Of a stretch of DNA of 64,000 nucleotides, positions 27,489 to 37,146 are shown one piece after another. Origin of the DNA: Rippkaea orientalis PCC 8801 (GTDB taxonomy: Bacteria > Cyanobacteriota > Cyanobacteriia > Cyanobacteriales > Microcystaceae). The stretch is taken from positions 1,116,001 through 1,180,000 of the forward strand of contig NC_011726.1 of the NCBI RefSeq assembly GCF_000021805.1, in the 5' to 3' direction. Within the stretch, counting starts at the first letter, position 1. Each line of letters begins with the position of its first letter. The notes under the pieces are model-generated. The model was not told where the DNA came from and did not search any database. It saw only the letters and a program-made list of their open reading frames with translations. The position numbers and the translations under genes were made by a program.

Positions 27489-29180
27489 ATGATTCCTAAT
27501 TCCGACCTATTTGCGTCTTCACCAAAATACTCTAGCGTCTCTACAACAATACGCCCCATCGCTGCGGCAGAAATTCATGGCATCACCTTTCGAGGAGAAT
27601 TATTATTAGCGATCGATAGTCGCAATGGCTATCTGTTGCAAATTGATCCTATCACCCATAATACGGAAATTCTCAACACCGAACACTGGGAAAACTTTAT
27701 CGGAACAACAGGAATAGCGATCACAGGAGATACCCTTTGGTTTACGTCAGGACGAAGTATTTATCGCTGTTCCCTCAGTAGCGGAGACTTTGCGGCTGAA
27801 GTCTTCACTCGTTTAGACTATGCAGCCGTTGGGTTAGCGGTTTGGGACTCGACTATTTACGTCTCTTGCCAAAAAACCGGGGATATTTTGGTCTTAAATG
27901 GGGAAACTGGCGAACAAATTACCCGTTTATACGCCCCCGGTATTGGCAACGAAAACCTGACCATTCGCGGGGAAGAATTATGGGTGACAGATAGTTTAGA
28001 ACAGTCAGTGTACTGTCTCGATCGCGCCACGGGTCAAATTATCTTTAGTGTCTTAACCCCCTTTGAGTCCCCCACAGGGTTAACGTTTCTGCGCAACTCC
28101 CAAACAGGGGAAGATACCTTATATGTAGCCTACGTTAATTATGAACCGTATATTCGGGATAATCCTAACGCTGATCCCAACCATGAACTCCTCTATCGGA
28201 GTCGAACCTTTATCCATCCCTTATACTTCCATTATGATCCAGAGAATCATTATGCCTTGTCTAATGGGTATTTGGTGGAAATGTCCTATGTGGAAGAACT
28301 CGAACCCCTTGATCAGATCGAATTAACGAATCTAGAGTGGCGTATTGCCCTCCCGGCGGAAACCCACCGTCAAAAGGTGAGAAAAGTTGAACCCATTGGA
28401 CTACCCTTTACAGAAGAGGTGGAAAATGGGCAAAAAGTAGCGGTATTTAAGTTTGATAAGCTAACATCCCAAAATCGTTGTGTTTTTGGTTGGAAAGCGT
28501 TATTAGAGGTTTCGAGTATTAAATATCGCCTAACGCCGCGAGACTGCGAGAATATCCCTGATCTGCCGCCAGAATACAGCGATCGCTATCTGATTGATAA
28601 CGATAATTTAGCCATGGATACCGATATTATCAAACGCGCCGCAGTAGAAGCAGCCGAACGGGAAACGAATTTGCTCAGAAAGGTCTATAGTATTCGTAAC
28701 TACGTCTATGATCGCCTTTCCTACGGCATTAAACCCCATATTGATACCCCTGATATTGCCTTACGACGAGGGGTCGGTTCCTGTGGGGAATATGTGGGGG
28801 TTTTGTTAGCGTTATTTCGTCTGAATGGGATAGCTTGTCGTACGGTTGGACGGTATAAGTGTCCTCCCTCTCCGTTAACGCGAAATCAGCCCCTAGAACC
28901 GGATTATAATCATGTTTGGTTGGAGTTTTATATTCCGAGTATCGGCTGGTTGCCCATGGAGTCTAACCCCGATGATATTATTGATGGTGGCCCCTATCCG
29001 ACGCGGTTTTTTATGGGGTTAGCTTGGTATCACGCAGAAATGGCTAAAGATACGCCTTTTGAACGGTTGATTAGTAATGGTATTCCGTTGAATAAACAGC
29101 AAGTTTCTATCGGATCTTTGGCCATTAATCATGTTCGGTTTACCATCCTTGAAGAGTTAGATCCGGCTAAACGTTCTTGA
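27489..29180 (+). CDS. Beta-propeller plus transglutaminase-like domain protein
   Basis: 563 residues, no signal peptide. The first 230 residues read as repeated propeller blades (LLLAIDSRNGYLLQIDP, DTLWFTSGRSIYRCS, STIYVSCQKTGDILVLNG, EELWVTDSLEQSVYCLD). From about 370 there is a transglutaminase/protease-like domain: the cysteine in GVGSCGEYVGVLLALFR (C432), ACRTVGRYKCPP, and the histidine in YNHVWLEFY (H475). The third residue, usually Asp in a GW-x-P-x-D motif, is Glu here (GWLPMESNPDD), with Asp close by. Activity could be peptidase-like or absent. A 14-bp hairpin terminator follows. Confidence 0.8.
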   Translation: MIPNSDLFASSPKYSSVSTTIRPIAAAEIHGITFRGELLLAIDSRNGYLLQIDPITHNTEILNTEHWENFIGTTGIAITGDTLWFTSGRSIYRCSLSSGDFAAEVFTRLDYAAVGLAVWDSTIYVSCQKTGDILVLNGETGEQITRLYAPGIGNENLTIRGEELWVTDSLEQSVYCLDRATGQIIFSVLTPFESPTGLTFLRNSQTGEDTLYVAYVNYEPYIRDNPNADPNHELLYRSRTFIHPLYFHYDPENHYALSNGYLVEMSYVEELEPLDQIELTNLEWRIALPAETHRQKVRKVEPIGLPFTEEVENGQKVAVFKFDKLTSQNRCVFGWKALLEVSSIKYRLTPRDCENIPDLPPEYSDRYLIDNDNLAMDTDIIKRAAVEAAERETNLLRKVYSIRNYVYDRLSYGIKPHIDTPDIALRRGVGSCGEYVGVLLALFRLNGIACRTVGRYKCPPSPLTRNQPLEPDYNHVWLEFYIPSIGWLPMESNPDDIIDGGPYPTRFFMGLAWYHAEMAKDTPFERLISNGIPLNKQQVSIGSLAINHVRFTILEELDPAKRS

Positions 29181-29216
29181 ATTTAACTAAGTAGGTGGTC
29201 ATCATTCAACCTCGTT

Positions 29217-29246
29217 CAAAACTCCTGTTTTTAAACAGGAGTTTTG
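29217..29246. terminator. Strong bidirectional hairpin
   Basis: CAAAACTCCTGTTT and AAACAGGAGTTTTG pair perfectly over 14 bp with a 2-base loop. It lies between two convergent genes. The terminal A/T of the stem gives U-runs on both strands, so it can serve both. Confidence 0.75.
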
Positions 29247-29296
29247 AAGATCCCATAATATGCTATAAAGATAACGATACTCCTATGTGGCTAAGT

Positions 29297-29743
29297 TTAA
29301 GTACAAGTTTGTAACTCTATTGTCTCAATATTGCTAAGATACTCAATAATTAATAAACGCAAATAATTCAGATTTTCGATATACCGTTTTATCTTAGGAT
29401 AATCTCCATCTGACAAAAAATACCATTGCGTTAATTCAGGAATATCAAAGATTTTTAAGGTATTTAATTGATTGATCATATCTTGGGAATTAGTTAATTT
29501 CTTATCAGCAACAATTTGAAAAGAATACCCTCGAATTTCATCGGTTAATACTTCAATAATTCCTAAAATACTGAATGATTTATTTTCTTCCCAGTTACTA
29601 AGTTTTTCTCTTTCATCTTGAGTCGTTTGATAATCAATCAGTAATTGATCTAAAATTTGCTTGATATAAACTCTAGCCGTTAAGATAGGATTACCTTGTT
29701 TAATAATATCTAAGTTTTGTGTCATTGTTTTAATTTTCTCCAT
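29297..29743 (-). CDS. Unknown protein, second gene of an overlapping pair
   Basis: 148 residues, soluble, rich in Ile, Leu and acidic residues, probably all-helical with little else to see (GNPILTARVYIKQILDQLL, FDIPELTQWYFLSDGDYPKIKRYIENLNYLRLLIIEYLS). Its ATG lies 14 bases inside the end of the upstream gene, so the two are translationally coupled. ATG 29725 (MTQNLD) is an alternative start. I do not recognise the family. The arrangement (small basic-ended protein first, acidic helical protein second, overlapping) is what toxin-immunity or toxin-antitoxin pairs often look like; that is inference. Confidence 0.6.
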   Translation of the reverse strand: MEKIKTMTQNLDIIKQGNPILTARVYIKQILDQLLIDYQTTQDEREKLSNWEENKSFSILGIIEVLTDEIRGYSFQIVADKKLTNSQDMINQLNTLKIFDIPELTQWYFLSDGDYPKIKRYIENLNYLRLLIIEYLSNIETIELQTCT

Positions 29744-30047
29744 AAGAAATAATTTTACAGTTTCTTTCTATCAAAAACTCTCTTCCTTTATTCCATCTTA
29801 ATGCTTGATTAGGTAAGTTAGTTTTTTTCGCTCCTTTCTTACTAAAATTAGCAGCTTTTCGGAGATACTTTAAATAATTACCTTGATAGCTATGTCTATC
29901 TGCGTGATCAACAATACTATGAGCGAGTGTCGGATAGGTAGCTTGTTCCCATTGTTGCATCAGCATTTGCATTTCTGCAATTTCTGAGTCAGTGTATCCT
30001 TCAAATAATATACGTTCATAGGGATCATCAAAAACAAATGTATTCAT
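29730..30047 (-). CDS. Unknown protein, first gene of an overlapping pair
   Basis: 105 residues. The N-terminal half is acidic and helical (DPYERILFEGYTDSEIAEMQMLMQQWEQ), followed by a His-containing linker (HSIVDHADRHSYQGNYLKYLRKA), and a basic C-terminus FSKKGAKKTNLPNQALRWNKGREFLIERNCKI. That tail reminds me of C-terminal modules seen at the ends of polymorphic toxins, but I cannot confirm this. It overlaps the next gene by 14 bases. It is 121 bases from the uvrC stop, on the same strand, downstream of uvrC. Confidence 0.6.
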   Translation of the reverse strand: MNTFVFDDPYERILFEGYTDSEIAEMQMLMQQWEQATYPTLAHSIVDHADRHSYQGNYLKYLRKAANFSKKGAKKTNLPNQALRWNKGREFLIERNCKIISYGEN

Positions 30048-30168
30048 TTACAATAGAAATTTTTTAAGCATTCAACTACAGTAGGTATTTTATCTTTATT
30101 TTTCAAAATTGAATCAAAAGCTATTTTAACCCTATTCACTTGTCGATTATCTATTATAGAATATACTG

Positions 30169-32022
30169 TTAAGAAGAGGGATGAAAATAACGATAAATTT
30201 CTGTTGCTAAAGCTTTTCCTATTCCTGAAACTTGTTGTAATTGTTCAATAGACGCTTCCCGAATATAATCAATAGAATGGAAATAAGCTAACAATTGTTT
30301 TTGCCGTTCAAACCCTAACCCTGGAATTTCATCTAAGCGCGATCGCCGACTTTTTTTCAATCGTTGTTGACGATGAAAACTAACAGCAAAACGGTGTGCT
30401 TCATCCCGAACTCTTCTTAATAACTGTACCCCCGGTTGTTCTGCATTCGTGTCTAATGGATAGGACTCTCCAGGGAGAAAAATTTCTTCTCGTTGTTTAG
30501 CTAAACTGATTACTTCTAGGGTTTCTAGTAGGTTTAATTCCTCTAAAATAGCTACTACTGCTGAGAGTTGACCCTTCCCTCCATCAATCATAATTAAGTC
30601 AGGATAGTCGATATTTTTTGCTTGATTATGACGGAAACGACGACCAATGACTTCAGCCATACTGGCAAAGTCATCCGAGTGACCAATGGTGACATTAGGG
30701 TTCTTAATTTTATAATGACGGTAATGTTGTTTGGCGGGAATACCATCAATAAAAACTACCTGAGAAGCAACGGCATTTGACCCTTGAATATGGGAAATAT
30801 CATACCCTTCAATGCGCCGTGGTAAGTCAGGTAAATCTAAAATTTGGGCTAGATCTTCTAAGGAGATTAAATTACGTTCTGTGGTGCGTTGAGTCCTCTC
30901 TAATTCATAGTTAGCATTCCGTTCTACCAGTTCAATTAATTGGGCTTTTGTTTGTCGTTGAGGAACAGTAATAGTCACTTTTTTCCCCTTGCGATCGCTT
31001 AGCCATTGCGCTAAAATTTCGCTTTCGGGTAACTCATACTGCACTAAAATTTCACTGGGAATTTCTACCCCATCTGCTTGCCAATAATGGTCTTCTAATA
31101 CCCGTTGTAAAATTGCCCCAGGAGTAGCCGACTCAGCATCCGCAAAAAATCCTAACCGTCCCACTAAACGACCTGCGCGAATTTGGAATAATTGGATACA
31201 ACAATGTTTAGTATCCTTGGCTAAAGCGATCGCATCCCGTGAGATAGTATCATCAGGTAAAGACACTTTTTGATCAACCGTTAAGGCATTTAAGGCTTTA
31301 AGTTGATCTCGGATCATCGCTGCTTGTTCAAATCGCAATTCAGTTGCCGCTTTCTCCATTTGCTGGTGCAGTTTTTCGAGTAATTCCCCCGTTCTTCCTT
31401 GGAAAATCATCGCCACTTTTTCAACAATTTTATGGTAATCTTCTGGAGAAATTAACCCTTGACAAACCCCTGGACATTTGCCAATATCATAGTTAAGACA
31501 AGGCCGATCTTTAAAAAGAGGTTTGGGACGCTGACGAAGGGGAAAAACCCGCTTAACTAATTGTAAAGTTTGACGTAAGAGATGGGTATCAACATAAGGA
31601 CCATAATAGCGATCGCGTTCATTATTTAAGCGTCGTTTACGGGTAATAAAAATACGGGGATAGGTTTGGGACCAAGTAATACAAACGTAGGGATATTTCT
31701 TATCATCTTTGAGGAGAACATTAAAATAGGGTTGATGTTGCTTAATTAAATTGGCTTCTAGAGCTAACGCTTCGGCCTCGGTATCGGTGACAATAAACTC
31801 AATATCGGCCACTTGTTGTACCATCAACCCGATGCGGGGACTATGGGGTTGGGAAGGACGAAAATAGGAACGAACCCGCGATCGCAGTTTTTTCGATTTA
31901 CCAATATAGAGAATTTCCCCCCCTTGATTACGCATCAAGTAGACACCCGGTTCAGAGGGAAGTTCCTTAAGACGAGTCTCTAAATCATCAGTATTAGCGG
32001 TTAACTGGACTAATTTTGACAA
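30169..32022 (-). CDS. uvrC: Excinuclease ABC subunit C
   Basis: Makes both incisions in nucleotide excision repair with UvrAB. The 617 residues are of family length. Seen: the N-terminal GIY-YIG nuclease ([33 protein letters not shown]), the Cys cluster [13 protein letters not shown], the UVR motif for UvrB binding ([16 protein letters not shown]), the RNase H-like nuclease ([28 protein letters not shown]) and C-terminal helix-hairpin-helix repeats ([25 protein letters not shown]). The start is TTG 32022 with AGGAG upstream; no ATG fits the conserved N-terminus. The two unknown overlapping genes lie downstream on the same strand. Confidence 0.95.
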   Translation of the reverse strand: MSKLVQLTANTDDLETRLKELPSEPGVYLMRNQGGEILYIGKSKKLRSRVRSYFRPSQPHSPRIGLMVQQVADIEFIVTDTEAEALALEANLIKQHQPYFNVLLKDDKKYPYVCITWSQTYPRIFITRKRRLNNERDRYYGPYVDTHLLRQTLQLVKRVFPLRQRPKPLFKDRPCLNYDIGKCPGVCQGLISPEDYHKIVEKVAMIFQGRTGELLEKLHQQMEKAATELRFEQAAMIRDQLKALNALTVDQKVSLPDDTISRDAIALAKDTKHCCIQLFQIRAGRLVGRLGFFADAESATPGAILQRVLEDHYWQADGVEIPSEILVQYELPESEILAQWLSDRKGKKVTITVPQRQTKAQLIELVERNANYELERTQRTTERNLISLEDLAQILDLPDLPRRIEGYDISHIQGSNAVASQVVFIDGIPAKQHYRHYKIKNPNVTIGHSDDFASMAEVIGRRFRHNQAKNIDYPDLIMIDGGKGQLSAVVAILEELNLLETLEVISLAKQREEIFLPGESYPLDTNAEQPGVQLLRRVRDEAHRFAVSFHRQQRLKKSRRSRLDEIPGLGFERQKQLLAYFHSIDYIREASIEQLQQVSGIGKALATEIYRYFHPSS

Positions 32023-32248
32023 AATTGATACTCCTATTGGCGAAATTTCTTATCTTTGATTAGATTAGTGAAAAATTTTCTTAAGTTTAGAAAGTTTAGA
32101 TCCAATTTGGTAGAATAATTAGGACCCAATCAACCTATTTCCTTTATCATCCTAATAACAAACTTTAAGGTTTGACTAAAGGTGAGAAAATTTTGGGAAT
32201 ACTAAATCAGCTAACCCACAAAAGCCAAATTATAACGAAGTTACTATA

Positions 32249-33781
32249 ATGAAAACCTTAATTCCATGCCTAACCCTAGCTACCGCTAGTTTAACTGTAG
32301 GATTACTCGCTTTCTCTAGCAATTCGGCTCAAGCAGCAACTTGGACACGGACGATCACTGCTTTTGAGGATAACACCAGCGATACCCGAAGCCCAAACAC
32401 CAACTTTGGCAGTTCCACCTTTTTGTCGGTGGGTCGATCACCCACGAATACCAATTCCTCGAACCAAAGTTCCTGGATCGGGTTTGACTTACAAAGTATC
32501 ATTGATGAAGTTAAAGCGATCTCTGATAGTGCCTTTATTACTAATGTTACTGCTCAACTGATCCTTACACAAACCAACACCAACACTAGCAACCCAAATA
32601 ACCCTACAGGGACAAGACAGAGTCCTAACTTTACCAGGGTTTCCTTCAACGCATTTCAGGTAACAGGAGAATTTAGTGAATCCCAAGCCATTAATCCCAG
32701 TAGTCCGCCAGCCACTAGCTCAACGCTTCTTTTTTCGGGTCAAATCGCCCAAGGAAACAATATTTATCAAAGTGCGACCTTAAACAACACGTTAAGTTCA
32801 CTGTTAACCACGCTTTTAACGACAAACAATCTTGATCCCCTCAATCCCCAAGATAGTGATTTTGCTCTAACTCTCAGACCAACAACGTCTCAAAATATCC
32901 CTGCTTTTGGAATTTACCCCATTGACGATTTCTTTTCTCAAAATGCAAGTAATCCTGCATCTAGACCTAAGATTGTCCTAAAATACGATGTCTATGCTGA
33001 GGCCACTGATGTTAGCGGAGGTGTTGACGTAAAAACACAAGTTCGCGGTGGGGGTAATAATACTTGGGAAAGTGCTTTTCTGACTGTTCCTCCAACCGGA
33101 CCAGATGTAATCCAATCACCTCAAGGACAGTGGACATGGACTAATGGTCAATATGCTAATTTTCAGTTAAGCTGCGACCCCACTACCGATATAGCAACCT
33201 TTGTTCTTTCTAACACCACGAATTTTACTAATCCCCAAATAAGTTATAGTGGTAGCAGTTGCGACGACGGTTTTGACGGATTGAGAATTTTCTCCTCGGC
33301 GCAGTATAGAGCCAACTCAGTTGACCCTGGTGCTTCGATGGAAATTATCGTTGATCGGGTTAGCTCAATTGGGAGTCCAAGCTTTGTTAATGTGAGCGGT
33401 TTATCCGCTAAAGCAACGGTTCCAGGGGTTAGTCAGTCACAGTTGGTTCAAGACCTAGCTGTCTTTACCAATCCCATTTCCCAAGGGGGATTAGGATTTA
33501 CTCAAGGTGCTGATGTGGTTCAAGGACGAATCGCTCTGTCTTGGCCAGGTAATAATCCACAAACGACCATACCCTCGGCAGAAAGTAGGCTTCAGATACA
33601 AATGATTCCCCTGACTCAAGTTCTGCCTCCTAGTAATCCTGGTGTCCCTAATGGATCTTTGCCCCCTTCAAATTCTCCGGGTAATAACTCCCCACAATCT
33701 GTTCCTGAACCGAGTTCTGCCATCAGTTTCCTTGTCTTGGGAGCGTTAGGAATAAGACTAAAATCAAGAAAAAATCCTTAA
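32249..33781 (+). CDS. PEP-CTERM exported protein with DNRLRE-like N-terminal domain
   Basis: 510 residues. Signal peptide at about 1-29 (ending SNSAQAAT). The following 200 residues have the pattern of the DNRLRE domain found in secreted surface proteins: ITAFEDNTSDTRSPNTNFGSS, FLSVGR, SWIGFDLQSI, and later FALTLRPTTS and ASRPKIVLKYDV. A second, Gly/Ser/Thr-rich region runs to about 470 and contains two cysteines (SCDP, SSCDDGFDG). A proline/asparagine-rich linker leads to SVPEPSSAISFLVLGALGI plus basic tail, the PEP-CTERM signal. Role unknown, probably a surface or exopolysaccharide-associated protein. A palindromic repeat follows at once. Confidence 0.8.
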   Translation: MKTLIPCLTLATASLTVGLLAFSSNSAQAATWTRTITAFEDNTSDTRSPNTNFGSSTFLSVGRSPTNTNSSNQSSWIGFDLQSIIDEVKAISDSAFITNVTAQLILTQTNTNTSNPNNPTGTRQSPNFTRVSFNAFQVTGEFSESQAINPSSPPATSSTLLFSGQIAQGNNIYQSATLNNTLSSLLTTLLTTNNLDPLNPQDSDFALTLRPTTSQNIPAFGIYPIDDFFSQNASNPASRPKIVLKYDVYAEATDVSGGVDVKTQVRGGGNNTWESAFLTVPPTGPDVIQSPQGQWTWTNGQYANFQLSCDPTTDIATFVLSNTTNFTNPQISYSGSSCDDGFDGLRIFSSAQYRANSVDPGASMEIIVDRVSSIGSPSFVNVSGLSAKATVPGVSQSQLVQDLAVFTNPISQGGLGFTQGADVVQGRIALSWPGNNPQTTIPSAESRLQIQMIPLTQVLPPSNPGVPNGSLPPSNSPGNNSPQSVPEPSSAISFLVLGALGIRLKSRKNP

Positions 33782-33789
33782 CCTAGTAG

Positions 33790-33851
33790 GGTGCGTTAGA
33801 CGGCTATAATCTTGGCTATGACTAGGATTTAACCATCCGTCGTAACGCACC
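33790..33851. repeat. 62-bp inverted-repeat unit
   Basis: GGTGCGTTAGACGG and CCGTCGTAACGCACC are inverted repeats with a single bulge, enclosing about 33 bases. GGTGCGTTACG ends of this kind recur in cyanobacterial genomes as small dispersed palindromes. It sits between convergent genes and may also act as a terminator. Confidence 0.6.
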
Positions 33852-33855
33852 AATT

Positions 33856-35658
33856 CTAAGAGATAGAAATATTGGCAGATTTTAGTAAATCCATAAATTG
33901 AGTTTCTGTGAGTTGAGTCACTCCTAATTTATGTGCTTTTTTCACTTTATCACCAGGAGCGTTTCCAATAACAATATAGTGAGTTTTAGAACTCAGAGAA
34001 CTGGTTAAACTTCCTCCTGCTTTCTGAAGATATCCTCTGGCTTCTTCTCGCGTCATTTGGGATAAACTACCAGCAATAACCACTTTTTTGCCAGACAAAG
34101 GATTCTCTTTGGCTGAACTTTCTTGACTTTCCTCTGGTGTTACCTCAGCTATTGCTGTTTCTTCTTGAGGTAATACCTTTTCTTCTTCTGTTACCTCAGC
34201 TATTGTTGTTTCTTCTTGAGGTAATACCTTTTCTTCTTGCTGAGATGCGACGGAAGTAACTTCAACATCGAGTTGGGTTGTAACAGTTGCAGTAGGTTGA
34301 GGTTCTTGTTGTAAAGCTTGAATGTGTTCTTCTAAACTAGCTACTTTGTGACGTTCTTGATTTAAGGTTTCTTCAAGGGTTTTAATGTGCTGTTGTAGTT
34401 CACTTTCAACCGTTTCTCGTGCTTGAGTTTGTTGTTGTAACGTAGCGATTTGTTGACGTTCTTGGTTTAAGGTTTCTTCAAGGGTTTTAATGTGCTGTTG
34501 TAGTTCACTTTCAACCGTTTCTCGTGCTTGAGTTTGTTTTTGTAAGGTAGCGATTTGTTGGCGTTCTTGGTTTAAGGTTTCTTCAAGTTTTCTAAGCTGC
34601 TGCTGTAGCTGACTTTGTTCTTGAGTTTGTTCTTGTAAGGTAGCGATTTGTTGACGTTCTTGGTTTAAGGTTTCTTCAAGGGTTTGAATGTGCTGTTGTA
34701 GTTCATTTTCAACCGTTTCTCGTGCTTGAGTTTGTTCTTGTAAGGTAGCGATTTGTTGGCGTTCTTGATTTAAGGTTTCTTCAAGTTCTTTAAGCTGCTG
34801 CTGTAGCTGACTTTGTGCTTGAGTTTGTTCTTGTAAGGTAGCGATTTGTTGACGTTCTTGATTTAAGGTTTCTTCAAGTTCTTTAAGCTGCTGCTGTAGC
34901 TGACTTTGTGCTTGAGTTTGTTCTTGTAAGGTAGCGATTTGTTGACGTTCTTTCTTTAAAGTATCTGTTAGGGTTTCTTTCTCCTTTATTAAGCTAATTA
35001 TTTGCTGTTGTAAATTCGTTTCTAAAGTATCTCTTTCTTGTTCCAATCCTTGAATTTGCTGGTGTAAGGTTTGAATTTGTTGACGTTCTTGTTTTAAAGC
35101 TTCTTCAAGGGTTGCTTTATCTTGAGTCAGATTACTAATATTTTGTTGAAGAGAAGTTACTTGCTGTATTTGTTCTTGTAACTTAGTAACCGTATTTTCT
35201 TTTTCTTGAAGCAAACTTTCAAGATCTTTTTGTAGAGAAGACAGTTGTAACAGTTGATTTTCTTGTTGTATTTTAGCGGTTTCTTGCGCTGTTTCTAATT
35301 GATTAATTGTTTTCTCTAATGATACAACCTTTTGTTTTTCTTTCTGTAAGTTAATGACAAATTCATTTTTTTCTGTCTCTGATTTAGTCAGAATTTCTTG
35401 AAGATTAGCTAATTTTTGGTTAACTTGATCAAGATGGTGATGAAGTTGCTCATTTTTCTGTTTTAAATGCTGATTTGCCTGTAAAGCTTGGCTTAACTGT
35501 CCACTTAAGACGGGTTTATCTTGAACAAGCTGTTGATACTTGGTTAAAAGTTCTGATTCTCTTTCCATCATACTGCCGCGAAGTTGCCAGTAATTAATGC
35601 GAGATGCTCCCAAAACAAGCATTAATGCAGCAATTTCATAAACCACTTGATTTGTCAT
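33856..35658 (-). CDS. Membrane-anchored repetitive coiled-coil protein with C-terminal BRCT domain
   Basis: 600 residues in three parts. Residues about 3-20 (QVVYEIAALMLVLGASRINY) could be a short membrane anchor. Residues about 25-440 are an unbroken coiled coil, in which about 220-440 are tandem repeats of 31 or 35 residues sharing the core LEETLNQERQQIATLQ. After an acidic linker with two copies of EEKVLPQEET, residues about 518-600 form a BRCT domain (LSGKKVVIAGSLSQMTREEA, IQK-like AGG, THYIVIGNAPGDKVKKAHKLGV). BRCT domains in bacteria are best known at the end of NAD-dependent DNA ligase. This combination suggests a tethering role, perhaps between membrane and DNA or another protein. 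ATG with GGAGAAGAG upstream. Confidence 0.85.
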   Translation of the reverse strand: MTNQVVYEIAALMLVLGASRINYWQLRGSMMERESELLTKYQQLVQDKPVLSGQLSQALQANQHLKQKNEQLHHHLDQVNQKLANLQEILTKSETEKNEFVINLQKEKQKVVSLEKTINQLETAQETAKIQQENQLLQLSSLQKDLESLLQEKENTVTKLQEQIQQVTSLQQNISNLTQDKATLEEALKQERQQIQTLHQQIQGLEQERDTLETNLQQQIISLIKEKETLTDTLKKERQQIATLQEQTQAQSQLQQQLKELEETLNQERQQIATLQEQTQAQSQLQQQLKELEETLNQERQQIATLQEQTQARETVENELQQHIQTLEETLNQERQQIATLQEQTQEQSQLQQQLRKLEETLNQERQQIATLQKQTQARETVESELQQHIKTLEETLNQERQQIATLQQQTQARETVESELQQHIKTLEETLNQERHKVASLEEHIQALQQEPQPTATVTTQLDVEVTSVASQQEEKVLPQEETTIAEVTEEEKVLPQEETAIAEVTPEESQESSAKENPLSGKKVVIAGSLSQMTREEARGYLQKAGGSLTSSLSSKTHYIVIGNAPGDKVKKAHKLGVTQLTETQFMDLLKSANISIS

Positions 35659-35928
35659 CTTCTCTTCTCCTAATAAAAATAGCCATCGGCTAATGGTTCT
35701 GCAAAGTACCTTTGAGAGTCTAAGCTGATGCGATCGACCCCTATCTTTACCTATATCTCTCTATTTATATCAGGCTATGATACCCAAAATGAGCGTAATG
35801 GCTTAAACCTTACAAATCTTAATAAGCGTGTCCATAAAATCAATTAGACAGTTAAGAGAAGGAAAAAGGAAAGAGAAAAAGATCAAGCAATTTTAGTTAC
35901 TATCAAGATGAGTAATTCTCAATTATTG

Positions 35929-37071
35929 CTAACAAGGATGAATTTTTCCTGCTTCTACCTTAAGAATTTGAGAAGATTGTAACCATTGAGCATCAAAAGA
36001 ATGTAAATAGGTGGTTGTAATGAAGGTTTGAAATCGACCTTGAATCACTTCTAAAAGTTGATTTTGTCGATTAGGATCAAGTTCTGCTAAAACATCATCT
36101 AATAGTAATAACGGAGGTTCTCCTATCACTTCTTCAATTAGTTTTAATTCAGCTAATTTTAAGGCTAACACTAAGGTTCTTTGCTGTCCTTGAGAACCAT
36201 AGGACTTAGCAGGAGTTCCATTAATGGTAAACTCTACATCATCCCGATGGGGTCCCACAACCGTTGTTCCTAATTGTTGTTCAGCAAGACGACGTTGTTC
36301 AATTTTAGCTAAAAAAGCTTGCTGGACTTCTAACGGTTCGTCTTCCTGCCAAGAAACATTAGGTAAATAATCAATCTGTAAAATTTCTTGTCCCCCACTA
36401 ATATTTTGATGCCAAATTTGGGCTAATGGGATTAATCTTTCGATGACTCTAGCACGCCTTCTTGTGACTCGTGATCCCGTTTCTGCTAATTGTTGATCCC
36501 ACAGATGTAATTGAGTCATTTGAGCAGACAAATGGTCTGATTTGCCTTCCTCTGTCGCTGTTTTTCGCAGATCTTTTAAGAGAGCATTTCGTTGCCGTAA
36601 AACTTGATAATATTGCTGTAAAATATGGGCATAAATCGGTTCTAATTGGACTAATAAAGTATCTAGCCAATTGCGACGAGCATCGGGTGATCCTCTGACT
36701 AAATCTAAATCTAATGAAGAAAATTGTACGGCATTAAGACTGCCTAAAAATTCCAGATGACGACGGAGATGTTCATGGTTAAGGGTTAGGGTTCTCCGTC
36801 CAGGGGAACGCAGGGTAATAGCCAGATCTGATGTGCCATAATTACGTTCAATTTTAGCGGTAATTTGTCCTATCGTTTCCCCTTCAAGGATGAAATCGCG
36901 ATCGCGGTTAGTTCGATGGCTTTTGAGAGTAGCTAATAGTTCCACTGCTTCGAGAACATTCGATTTTCCTTGAGCATTATTTCCTAATAAAATGGTTTTT
37001 TGATGGTCAAATTCAATCTGTTGTTCTCGATAATTACGAAACGCCGATAAATGTAAAGTTTTTAGATACAT
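35929..37071 (-). CDS. recF: DNA replication and repair protein RecF
   Basis: SMC-like ATPase that loads RecA at gaps with RecO and RecR. The 380 residues show Walker A GNNAQGKSNVLEAV, the ABC signature region YGSQGQQRTLVLALKLAEL, and Walker B PLLLLDDVLAELDPNRQ, in the usual places. N-terminal LKTLHLSAFRNYREQQIEF is typical of RecF. Length is normal. It is followed downstream (same strand) by the coiled-coil BRCT gene 270 bases away. No other genes of a dnaA-dnaN-recF cluster are nearby, which is common in cyanobacteria. Confidence 0.95.
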   Translation of the reverse strand: MYLKTLHLSAFRNYREQQIEFDHQKTILLGNNAQGKSNVLEAVELLATLKSHRTNRDRDFILEGETIGQITAKIERNYGTSDLAITLRSPGRRTLTLNHEHLRRHLEFLGSLNAVQFSSLDLDLVRGSPDARRNWLDTLLVQLEPIYAHILQQYYQVLRQRNALLKDLRKTATEEGKSDHLSAQMTQLHLWDQQLAETGSRVTRRRARVIERLIPLAQIWHQNISGGQEILQIDYLPNVSWQEDEPLEVQQAFLAKIEQRRLAEQQLGTTVVGPHRDDVEFTINGTPAKSYGSQGQQRTLVLALKLAELKLIEEVIGEPPLLLLDDVLAELDPNRQNQLLEVIQGRFQTFITTTYLHSFDAQWLQSSQILKVEAGKIHPC

Positions 37072-37146
37072 TTTTTGAGTGATCAGTTATCAGTCATCAG
37101 TCATCAGTGGTTAGTAACTATCCATTTTTACTGTTGCCTGTTGACT

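Noticed and set aside
34355-34960. DNA repeats that could be a non-coding repeat array
   Set aside because: They stay in frame within one long coding sequence and encode heptad-patterned coiled coil.
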